64,000 nucleotides of DNA, taken from contig CAVSZY010000004.1 of NCBI GenBank assembly GCA_963732585.1, positions 310,001 through 374,000 on the forward strand. The letters are read 5' to 3'. Position numbers and translations under genes: made by a program. Of the stretch, positions 1-7,158 are shown piece after piece. Positions within the stretch are counted from its first letter, which is position 1, and each line of letters begins with the position of its first letter. The notes below the pieces were generated by a model. The model saw only the letters and a program-made list of their open reading frames with translations. It had not been told where the DNA came from and searched no databases. This DNA comes from WLMZ01 sp963732585 (lineage in GTDB: Bacteria; Actinomycetota; Acidimicrobiia; Acidimicrobiales; Ilumatobacteraceae).

Positions 1-68
1 CCTCGAAATTCGACTGCCCCCGTTAGGCGTCGAAAACTTAGTCGCTCTCAACCCAATCAGCCAGAATG

Positions 69-1256
69 TCAGCAACACGGAGGTGCTCGGGGATGTTCTC
101 CTGCGCCGATGATCTTGTCGATCCAGGCGTGAACGTGCCAAATTCGGCGCTCTTGATAGTTGATTGCCTGTCCGCCATGAGCTGCCGATTCCATCGAACG
201 TTGGATCGGGCCGAGGTTGGCGTAATCCTCTTCCATCAACACGTCGAAGCGCTGCAGGCGGCGGTCCCAGACCTCACGATTCGGTTCGCCGTCACCCCAA
301 TCGGCGACGTACCAGGTGATGTCCAAGCGTGTCTCGTTGATCGCCGTCGGCCAGAAGACGAGAAACGGAAAACCGCGGGCGTCGATCGGCGAGATCATGT
401 TGGGGAAGATGCCATGCGCCGGTTGGATCCCCTCGCGCATCACCGCAGGGAGGAATTCGAGCATCGGCAGAAGCTCACGGCCATCGCCGCGCGTGCCCGG
501 TTTCACCGGCGAGAGCATGTTCTGATGGCCGTGATCGAAGAGGCTGATCACCGTGCCACGGGTATCGAGAGTCGGTGCAATCGTCGTCGGGTGGATGGTG
601 CGGGCGTGGTACACCTCAAGGAATGCCTCGGCCAAGATCTTCCAGTTGCAGGGCAGGACCACAGATTTCGAGTCGAAGACACGCAACGGCGAACGGGCGA
701 CATCGGCAAGCAGCGTCGGCAGCGGAGCCAACCAGTCGAGCAAGGTGATGGCCTCGGTGTCGAAGTTGACGAAGTACCACCCACCCCAGCGTTCACAGCG
801 GATCGGCGGCAACCCGCGGGTGGATTTGTCGAGCCCAACGAAGTCTCGCTCGTCGGGCACCCGCTGCAGGTCGCCCTGCAAGTCGTAGGTCCACGAGTGG
901 TACTGGCAGCTGAGCATCCTCGCCTGACCACATTGGTGGGCAACAACAGGTGCGCCGCGATGGCGACAGGCGTTATGAAAGGCGCGCACCTCACCATCGT
1001 CGCCGCGCACCATCAGCACCGGCGTGTTGGCGATATCGCAGACCTTGTATGAGCCGATGGAGGGCACCTCGGAGTCGTGCAAAGCAAACAACCACGAGCG
1101 TTTGAACAACAGATCACGCTCGAGCGCATACATCTCCGGGTCGGTGTAGCGACCGAGCGGGAGGTCCGGGAGTGCGGGGAAACCTTCCGGGGGTCCTTGG
1201 CGTTGCACTTCGTACGCCGATCGCTCATGGAACCGGGCGAGGTAGGCCTCGTCCAT
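69..1256 (-). CDS. Rieske [2Fe-2S] ring-hydroxylating oxygenase, alpha subunit
   Basis: A 395-residue protein of the aromatic-ring/steroid hydroxylating oxygenase family. The Rieske centre is visible as Cys97-x-His99 and Cys117-x2-His120. The mononuclear iron site is suggested by the EVYHARTIHP segment, with two His as in the family's facial triad. Such enzymes use NAD(P)H-derived electrons from a separate reductase to hydroxylate an aromatic or steroid-like ring; no reductase is encoded next to it. The start is an ATG preceded by GGAGGT. It is divergent from the FAD dehydrogenase at 1304 across a 47-bp gap that holds a palindrome, so the two are probably co-regulated. The substrate cannot be told from sequence; steroid or aromatic acid is an inference from neighbours. 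Confidence 0.88.
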   Translation of the reverse strand: MDEAYLARFHERSAYEVQRQGPPEGFPALPDLPLGRYTDPEMYALERDLLFKRSWLFALHDSEVPSIGSYKVCDIANTPVLMVRGDDGEVRAFHNACRHRGAPVVAHQCGQARMLSCQYHSWTYDLQGDLQRVPDERDFVGLDKSTRGLPPIRCERWGGWYFVNFDTEAITLLDWLAPLPTLLADVARSPLRVFDSKSVVLPCNWKILAEAFLEVYHARTIHPTTIAPTLDTRGTVISLFDHGHQNMLSPVKPGTRGDGRELLPMLEFLPAVMREGIQPAHGIFPNMISPIDARGFPFLVFWPTAINETRLDITWYVADWGDGEPNREVWDRRLQRFDVLMEEDYANLGPIQRSMESAAHGGQAINYQERRIWHVHAWIDKIIGAGEHPRAPPCC

Positions 1257-1270
1257 CGCGTTACCTCCGG

Positions 1271-1302
1271 GTTACTAACAAGACGTTGAGTACAGTAACT
1301 CA
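1271..1302. promoter_or_regulatory. Candidate operator between divergent catabolic genes
   Basis: The gap holds GTTACT (1271-1276) and AGTAAC (1294-1299) in inverted orientation, and TGAGTACAGTAACTCA (1287-1302), whose outer TGAGT/ACTCA arms are symmetrical. The latter abuts the ATG at 1304, where no Shine-Dalgarno is seen, so the FAD gene may be leaderless with the operator over its promoter. A TetR-type repressor site is an inference. Related motifs occur near 10902, 14354, 15995 and 22420. Confidence 0.4.
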
Positions 1303-1303
1303 G

Positions 1304-2938
1304 ATGAGCGAAACATGGGGAACCGAATGGGATGAGGTGGTCGACATCGTCGTCGTTGGCAGCGGAGGTGCGGGTGCTGCGGCGGCGGCGACTGCTGCGG
1401 CGGCAGGGGTATCGGTGATCATGCTCGACAAGGCGGCGTTCACCGGTGGCACCACGGCCAAGTCGGGCGGTGTGATGTGGGTGCCGAACAACCCGCTGCT
1501 GCGCGAGCAGGGGTTGCTCGACGAACACGACGAGGCGATGCGTTACATGGCCCGCAGCGCGTTTCCGGTGCTCTTTAACCCCGATCACCCGACGCTCGGC
1601 CTCGATCAAGCGGCCTACGACCTAATCGACACGTTCTACCACCGTGGTTCCGAGGCGATCGAGCATCTGCGGGCGATCGGTGCGCTGGAGATCACGCCTG
1701 TCGCCTATCCCGACTATTACGCGTCGCTTTCGAGTGATAATGCGCCGCGCGGACGGGTCATTCAGCCGCGGTTCCCGGATGGCTGGCGCCGAGGCATCGA
1801 TCCGACTGGCGGGCAACTGTTGGTCGACTACCTCGAGCGCGGAGCGACCGCCAACGGGGCCAAGGTGCTGACCTCGCATCAGGTGGTCGACGTGATCCGC
1901 AACGACGACGGCGCGGTGATCGGGGTCGAGGTCCGAGCGGGCGTGCGCTCGATGATCATCGGGGCGCGCCAGGGCGTCATCTTCGGCTCCGGTGGGTTCG
2001 TCCACAACCCGACGATGGCGCGGGCTTATCTGCGTGGACCGGTGATGGGTGGGGCCGCCGCCGACACCGCGACGGGCGATTTCGTCGACATCGGCATCCG
2101 CCATGGGGCGCAGCTCGGCAACATGTCCCATGCCTGGTGGGATCAGGTTGCCGTCGAGTTGGCTGTCCGCGTTCCGGCGACGATCAAAGACGTCTACTCG
2201 CCCTTCGGCGACAGCATGTTGATGGTCAACAAGCACGGCGTCCGAGTGGTCAATGAGAAGGCGGTCTACAACGAGCGCGGCCAAGCGCACTTCGCGTGGG
2301 ATGCGACCAGGTTCGAGTACCCGAACCTGGTGTTGTTCATGATCTTCGACCAGGACGTGATCGACAACCCGGAGATGTCACGGTTTCGCTGGCCGATCCC
2401 GATGCCCGGCGAGGAATTGCCGCCGTTCATCTTCGGCGCCGACACATTCGCTGGCCTCGCCGACGAGCTAGGTGCCAGGTTGCTACGGTTGGCGCCCCAC
2501 ACCGGGGGCGCGCATCTGGCTGACGACTTCGAGCGAGGTCTGACGGCCACCGTCGAGCGCTTCAACACGATGGCAGCCGCCGGGATGGACGACGACTTTC
2601 ACCGTGGCGAAGCGGCGATCGAACGCACATGGGCTGGCGAGGCGCGCTCAGGCATGCCGTCGGCTTGCCTTCACCCGCTGTCGCCGACGGGGCCGTACTA
2701 CTGCGTGATCCTCGGACCCGGAGCGCTCGACACCAAGGGAGGGCCGGTGACCGATAGCGAGGCGCGTGTGTTGGGTGTCGACGGCCAGCCGATCCCAGGG
2801 TTGTATGGGGCTGGGAACTGTATTGCCTCACCTGCCGGCCAGGCCTACTGGGGTCCTGGCGGCACAATCGGCCCAGCCGTCGCCTTCGGCTATATCGCCG
2901 CCGCCCACGCTGTCGCCCAACCACCTCGCCACCCATAG
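1304..2938 (+). CDS. FAD-dependent dehydrogenase (3-ketosteroid delta-1-dehydrogenase / fumarate reductase-like)
   Basis: A 544-residue flavoprotein. The N-terminus carries a dinucleotide-binding motif, VVVGSGGAGAAAA, followed by DKAAFTGGTTAKSGG, which is typical of the KstD and fumarate-reductase flavoprotein family. The C-terminus has the second FAD segment GLYGAGNCIASPAGQAYWG followed by GPGGTIGPA. These enzymes desaturate C-C bonds next to a ketone or carboxylate. The ORF is open further upstream to 1172, but the extension overlaps the divergent Rieske gene and is not family-like, so ATG 1304 is chosen. Pairing with a Rieske oxygenase suggests ring degradation of a steroid-like compound. 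KstD itself is possible, but the catalytic tyrosines cannot be assigned with certainty by eye. Confidence 0.85.
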   Translation: MSETWGTEWDEVVDIVVVGSGGAGAAAAATAAAAGVSVIMLDKAAFTGGTTAKSGGVMWVPNNPLLREQGLLDEHDEAMRYMARSAFPVLFNPDHPTLGLDQAAYDLIDTFYHRGSEAIEHLRAIGALEITPVAYPDYYASLSSDNAPRGRVIQPRFPDGWRRGIDPTGGQLLVDYLERGATANGAKVLTSHQVVDVIRNDDGAVIGVEVRAGVRSMIIGARQGVIFGSGGFVHNPTMARAYLRGPVMGGAAADTATGDFVDIGIRHGAQLGNMSHAWWDQVAVELAVRVPATIKDVYSPFGDSMLMVNKHGVRVVNEKAVYNERGQAHFAWDATRFEYPNLVLFMIFDQDVIDNPEMSRFRWPIPMPGEELPPFIFGADTFAGLADELGARLLRLAPHTGGAHLADDFERGLTATVERFNTMAAAGMDDDFHRGEAAIERTWAGEARSGMPSACLHPLSPTGPYYCVILGPGALDTKGGPVTDSEARVLGVDGQPIPGLYGAGNCIASPAGQAYWGPGGTIGPAVAFGYIAAAHAVAQPPRHP

Positions 2939-2945
2939 GGCTAAC

Positions 2946-3740
2946 TTAGGTGCCGACGACCCGGGTGAAGTTGTGCGAGCGATAGGCCTCGATGAATCCC
3001 AGGCGTCGATACCAGTGGTACGGCCAGTCGGCGAGATCTGCGGTCAGGAAGGTCAGCTCGCAACCCGACTGTTGCGCGCGCCACAGCGCCTCACGCACGA
3101 GCGTCGCCCCCAGACCTCGGCTGCGAAACTCCTCGTGCGTTACCAGGTTCTCGAACTGTGCGACACACTCCATCCGATCGACGTAGAGGTCCGCGTGAGC
3201 GATGATCTCGCCGCTGTCGTAGATCGCTAGCAACGTCACCTCTGCGCCTTTGGAATACAGCGCGGTCCTGTCGGCTAGTTGATCAACTTCCGTATCGGAG
3301 ACGTCAGGCAACAACATCCGCCAGTCCTTGATCAGCGCTGGGCGGATCTCGGCGAGCGACACTTCTCGCACCTCGTTCTCTGGACGCTCGATGACAGCGC
3401 CGGCGTAGACCATCGCCACGATCGTCTCGTGCTCGTAGCCAGCGCTCGGTAGATCGTCAGCCAATGTCATCCCGAGAGCGTCGTCAACGACCGTCACGTA
3501 GCGGTGGGGCAAGGCCGCCCCGCCCAGTATTTCGTCGGTGGTCGCAACGACTGCTGCAGCAGCGACCGGAGCCGTCACGATGACGCGATTGTGAAAGTGC
3601 GATGCCGGGAAGTCATGTCGCAACAGGGCAAATCCCCACGGCAGGTGGACGACATCGGTTGCTTGCGCCACGGCAAAGCGGTGCTCTACCGATCGGACCC
3701 GCTCGACATCGGATGAGGACACCGGGCCAGTCTGCCTCAA
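2946..3740 (-). CDS. GNAT-family N-acetyltransferase
   Basis: 264 residues. The C-terminal half has the acetyl-CoA-binding signature of GNAT enzymes (EEFRSRGLGATLVREAL, the R-x-x-G-x-G/A loop) and ends with a YHWYRRLGF motif typical of the fold. The N-terminal half may be a second, degenerate GNAT-like half, as in tandem GNAT proteins. The reported start is TTG at 3740; a GTG at 3722 is an alternative. It is convergent with the FAD gene (7 bp apart) and divergent from the SDR at 3755. The substrate is unknown. Confidence 0.75.
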   Translation of the reverse strand: MRQTGPVSSSDVERVRSVEHRFAVAQATDVVHLPWGFALLRHDFPASHFHNRVIVTAPVAAAAVVATTDEILGGAALPHRYVTVVDDALGMTLADDLPSAGYEHETIVAMVYAGAVIERPENEVREVSLAEIRPALIKDWRMLLPDVSDTEVDQLADRTALYSKGAEVTLLAIYDSGEIIAHADLYVDRMECVAQFENLVTHEEFRSRGLGATLVREALWRAQQSGCELTFLTADLADWPYHWYRRLGFIEAYRSHNFTRVVGT

Positions 3741-3754
3741 CTAGCGTCGGCGGC

Positions 3755-4507
3755 ATGGAAACCGATCTTGTTGCCGTCATCACTGGAGCCGGTCAGGGCA
3801 TCGGCGCACAACTCGCCCGCCGCTTCGGCGCGCAGGGTTACACGCTCCATCTGATCGATCGCAACGACAGCGTGATGGCGATCGCCGGCGAAGTTGGCGG
3901 TACGGGCCATGTCTTCGATCTCACTGACGACGCGGCCGTCGCAACATTCGCAGCCGGGCTCGCTCGCTGCGATGTGCTCGTCAACAACGCCGCGTTGACC
4001 ACTTACGAACCGCTGTTGGAGTGCACCACCGAGCGGGCCAGCGCCGTGTTCAACGTCAACGTCCTTGCGCCGCTGTCTATGATCCGGGCGTTGATCACCC
4101 ACCTCCAGGCCAGCCAGCGGGCCAGCGTGATCAACTTCTCCTCGATCACGGCCACGTATCATCCACCGTCGACCGGGTTCTACAGCACATCGAAGGCGGC
4201 GGTCGAGGCGTTGACTAAGGCGCTGGCGGTTGAGTTGGGGCCGCTCGGCGTACGGGTCAACGCCATCGCCCCGGGAACAATTCCCACTGAAGGCTCTGCC
4301 AGCCACTACGGCGATGCGGCGGCACTGGCACGGCGGCGCGAACTGGTGCCGCTGCAACGTTTGGGCACCACCGACGAGATCGCCGACGGCACCCTGTTCC
4401 TCGCCTCTGAAGCCTCGGCCTACATATCCGGGCAGATCCTGACCATCGACGGCGGCCACACCGTCGCCGCTGGCCGCTTCTACCGCTATGCCCGTAACAC
4501 TCAATAG
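3755..4507 (+). CDS. Short-chain dehydrogenase/reductase (SDR)
   Basis: 250 residues, the usual length for classical SDRs. The Rossmann motif TGAGQGIG lies near the N-terminus, with VNNAA and the catalytic pair in YSTSK; the C-terminal ISGQILTIDGG is typical. It oxidises or reduces a hydroxyl/keto group with NAD(P). The frame is open from 3602, but ATG 3755 gives the canonical SDR length. It sits beside the ring-degradation genes and may handle a hydroxysteroid or hydroxyacyl intermediate (inference). Confidence 0.85.
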   Translation: METDLVAVITGAGQGIGAQLARRFGAQGYTLHLIDRNDSVMAIAGEVGGTGHVFDLTDDAAVATFAAGLARCDVLVNNAALTTYEPLLECTTERASAVFNVNVLAPLSMIRALITHLQASQRASVINFSSITATYHPPSTGFYSTSKAAVEALTKALAVELGPLGVRVNAIAPGTIPTEGSASHYGDAAALARRRELVPLQRLGTTDEIADGTLFLASEASAYISGQILTIDGGHTVAAGRFYRYARNTQ

Positions 4508-4702
4508 TCAGGCTTCTCGGACGCACGCTTGTAATTCGTACGCAATTGCTGTCGGAGCCCGCTGAGAGGGCGTCGACCGAGCTTTTCGTCATTTCGGGGC
4601 CGCCCGCGAGTAACGAGGCACGCTTCGCCTCAGCGACGGATCGACGCTCGACGAGATTGCACTGGACGCGCTGGTCCAAGTACCCGACGCTGAAGACGGC
4701 TT

Positions 4703-5095
4703 CTAGCCCGCCCTGGGTGCGATCTCTGTGCCGTCACGCCTGTAGTGATGCCAACCCGTCTCGTTGCGAATGATTTGAACACCGTGACGTTGCTTGGCCT
4801 GGTTGTGGGCCGGGCAGGTGACACCGCCGTTGCCAGGTCTGGTGCTGCCATTTGCGGCGAAGGCCTCAAGGTGATCGAGATGCATACTGGCCACGTTGTA
4901 TTCGCAGCCCGGCCAACAACAGCGATCGCCGGACAGCTTCACCGCTTCACGGGCCGCACCCGTGAACAGCCGCTGACGACCACCAAGATCGATGACCCGG
5001 CTGGCAGAATCGACAACGACGCGCCGGATATTGCCGTTGAGCGCGGCGATCAACAACTCTCGGTCGCTGACAGCGGTTCGACTATTTTTATGCAC
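4703..5095 (-). pseudogene. C-terminal fragment of a DUF222-type HNH endonuclease
   Basis: 130 residues that match only the end of the actinobacterial DUF222-HNH proteins (normally about 400 residues or more). The HNH zinc region is present: CWPGC, then MHLDHLEAFAANG, then GGVTCPAHN. The large N-terminal DUF222 part is missing, because the sequence upstream on this strand is occupied by the protease gene. It is best read as a truncated remnant left by a rearrangement. The 195 bp between the SDR stop (4507) and this fragment contain nothing I can assign. Confidence 0.7.
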
Positions 5096-5128
5096 TAAAC
5101 GCCAGCGACGATCACCGCTAAAATCTCT

Positions 5129-6520
5129 GTGCTACGTTTCGCGTATGCGCCTCTCTTTCTCTCTCTGACGATGGTTGCCAGTCTGGTGGTGGCCGCTGGT
5201 ATTCCCGGAACCCGGAGCAATAGCGCCCCGCCGGATGTCACCCGTTCTGTCGCTGACTCGGTTGAACTACAAGTTCTCAGTGATCGCGGGATCGTTGACC
5301 TTTTGGATGCCCGGCTCGGGACGACCGACGGCGAACTGTTCGGTGGTGTCACCATCGACGAGTCGCAGGGACTGATGACTGTCTACGCAACCGACCTGGC
5401 GGCAGCAGAACTGCGGTTCCCGGCGATTCATGAGGAGGTGGCATCCGGTCGCGCTGAGCGTGAAGGCGTACGAGTAGGGGACGGGGTCTACCCGATCTTG
5501 CGGGTTGTGCTGGTTGAAACCCCGATGAACTACCAGCGTTACGGAGAGTTGGCACGGTCGATGACCGAAAATGCCGGGGGCAGGATGGCCGAAGCCGAAC
5601 TCGGTAAACGATCGGCAAAGCAAGCGGCCTGGTTACGCGGCGCAGGCGCACGAGTGACCTCAGTTCGATTCGATTATGCCCAACGACAAGTTGTCATCGG
5701 TGTCGATCGACCGAGTACCGCCGAACGAAATGCTGCTGTCGCCGGTTTTGGCGCTCGCGTCCGCATCGACAACGTGGAACCAGCCATCGAACTGGCCCGG
5801 CAGAACGACACGATCCATCGCGCTGGATCCCAGATCAAGACACCCCTTGGCGGGGGCCTCTACAACTTCTGCACTACAGCGTTCGCTGTGCGAGAAGTCT
5901 TTACGGGTACGAAGCGAATGCTGACCGCTGGCCACTGTGGGCCTGCAGGTTCGGTGTGGACGAGCACCGTCGGCAACTGGGCGTTTGGAACAATGACTAG
6001 TTCGAATACCGGCTGCGTGGTGCAGAACGCCAACGCCTGCCACGACAGTGCAATCCTCGGTGGTTCCACACACACCCGCCAAATGTACGTCGGGCGAAAC
6101 CAGGCGACGACTATCACCCAGTGCGGCAACTTTGCATTGCCGTGCGACGTCTCCTCCACCTACGACCTCATCGTTGGAGCCCACACGCCGACCTCAGGGC
6201 AAATTGTGCGAGCGTCCGGCGCAAAAATGGGCGAGACGGGCGGGTACCAGGTTCCCGGGAGTACGGGCAACGTTTGCGTGTACTACGCTACGCCCGCTCG
6301 GTGGTTTTGCGGGTTGAAGGTACTCAATTTCGTTCCCGGAAACGGCAACTACCACACGATAGGAGGCGATAGTGGTGGACCAATTTTCATCGTGCAGAAC
6401 ACCTACAATTACTACGCAGTAGGCATTATTTCCGGGGCGAGCGCTACCGGGCTAACCCACTATTACACCCCGATTTCCACAGCTCTGTCAGACTTCTGGG
6501 TCAGTCTGGTCGTGACATGA
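5129..6520 (+). CDS. Secreted trypsin-like serine protease with propeptide (S1 family)
   Basis: 463 residues. An N-terminal hydrophobic signal (about residues 8-24) precedes a long propeptide (about 30-235) and a chymotrypsin-fold domain. The catalytic triad is visible: His269 in TAGHCG, Asp306 in CHDSAI and Ser415 in GGDSGGP. Several cysteines in the mature part suggest disulfides. The layout resembles bacterial alpha-lytic protease/streptogrisin types, in which the propeptide acts as a folding chaperone. The start is GTG 5129; an ATG at 5171 would shorten the signal peptide. The stop overlaps the start of the next gene by 4 bp (ATGA), so the two are translationally coupled. Part of the propeptide is duplicated at 6913-7080. 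Confidence 0.88.
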   Translation: MLRFAYAPLFLSLTMVASLVVAAGIPGTRSNSAPPDVTRSVADSVELQVLSDRGIVDLLDARLGTTDGELFGGVTIDESQGLMTVYATDLAAAELRFPAIHEEVASGRAEREGVRVGDGVYPILRVVLVETPMNYQRYGELARSMTENAGGRMAEAELGKRSAKQAAWLRGAGARVTSVRFDYAQRQVVIGVDRPSTAERNAAVAGFGARVRIDNVEPAIELARQNDTIHRAGSQIKTPLGGGLYNFCTTAFAVREVFTGTKRMLTAGHCGPAGSVWTSTVGNWAFGTMTSSNTGCVVQNANACHDSAILGGSTHTRQMYVGRNQATTITQCGNFALPCDVSSTYDLIVGAHTPTSGQIVRASGAKMGETGGYQVPGSTGNVCVYYATPARWFCGLKVLNFVPGNGNYHTIGGDSGGPIFIVQNTYNYYAVGIISGASATGLTHYYTPISTALSDFWVSLVVT

Positions 6521-6876
6521 GACTGACGCTGGTGGCGCTCGCGTTGTCGACAGCCTCGCCCGGCTGTAGCGCAAATTGTGACCTGGTGTATCGGTCCTCG
6601 GCACTTGCCGTCACCTCGGCTGAAGGATTTGAGCGAGGGGTGCGGGCCTGCTTCGACGACCTTTGCTCTGAACCGGCCACACAAGGCTCGGTGGCGATCT
6701 TCATCATTCTCGGCGACGACGATGACAAAGGGACCCTGCGCCTTGAAGATCGCGACAAGGTGACTCTCTCCGAGCTCGACCTAAAACTGCATGTCGAGGA
6801 CAATCCGTGCTTCAGAACTGTGTCCGGCGAGGCCACCTATACCTCGGAAGCGGGTTTGGTCGAGGTGACAAAATGA
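6517..6876 (+). CDS. Small secreted or lipoprotein-like protein coupled to the protease
   Basis: 119 residues, no family recognised. The N-terminus is hydrophobic, with a cysteine context (STASPGCSA) that loosely resembles a lipobox; other cysteines follow. The middle is acidic (GDDDDKG). The start overlaps the protease stop by 4 bp, which argues for a real gene translated with it. A role as an inhibitor, partner or substrate of the protease is a guess from position only. The same reading frame continues after the stop into the propeptide remnant at 6913. Confidence 0.55.
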   Translation: MRLTLVALALSTASPGCSANCDLVYRSSALAVTSAEGFERGVRACFDDLCSEPATQGSVAIFIILGDDDDKGTLRLEDRDKVTLSELDLKLHVEDNPCFRTVSGEATYTSEAGLVEVTK

Positions 6877-6912
6877 TGGCATCGCGTCCACAAACTCCCG
6901 GCGAATGAATCG

Positions 6913-7080
6913 GATTGGCTGCGGGGCCCGGGAGCCAGAGTTACCTCGGTTTGGATCAACTATGAACTCCAACACGTGGTCGTCGCTGTCGACAAACCCA
7001 CCGATGCCGACCGAGATCTGGCAGTCGCCGCGTTCGGCGCCCAGGTACGTGTCGAGGATGAGGGACCAGCCGCCCCATGA
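6913..7080 (+). pseudogene. Decayed duplicate of the protease propeptide
   Basis: Read in this frame, the segment encodes about 55 residues starting DWLRGPGARVTSV and including VVVAVDKPTDADRDLAVAA and FGAQVR. This lines up with residues 168-213 of the adjacent protease (WLRGAGARVTSV, VVIGVDRPSTAERNAAVAG, FGARVR). There is no start codon of its own and a TGA closes it at 7078. It is the remnant of a duplicated protease gene whose catalytic domain is gone. Nothing else is seen between 6877 and 7158. Confidence 0.75.
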
Positions 7081-7158
7081 TGCGTCGGCCCAGCGCGTTC
7101 GCTTGACTAACTACACACCGTCTACAGTTGGTATTCGTCTCACGGGGGTGAATGGTCG

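Noticed and set aside
4546..4773. 75-residue frame after the SDR gene
   Set aside because: No motif, no ribosome site, and it overlaps the HNH fragment; not supported as a gene.
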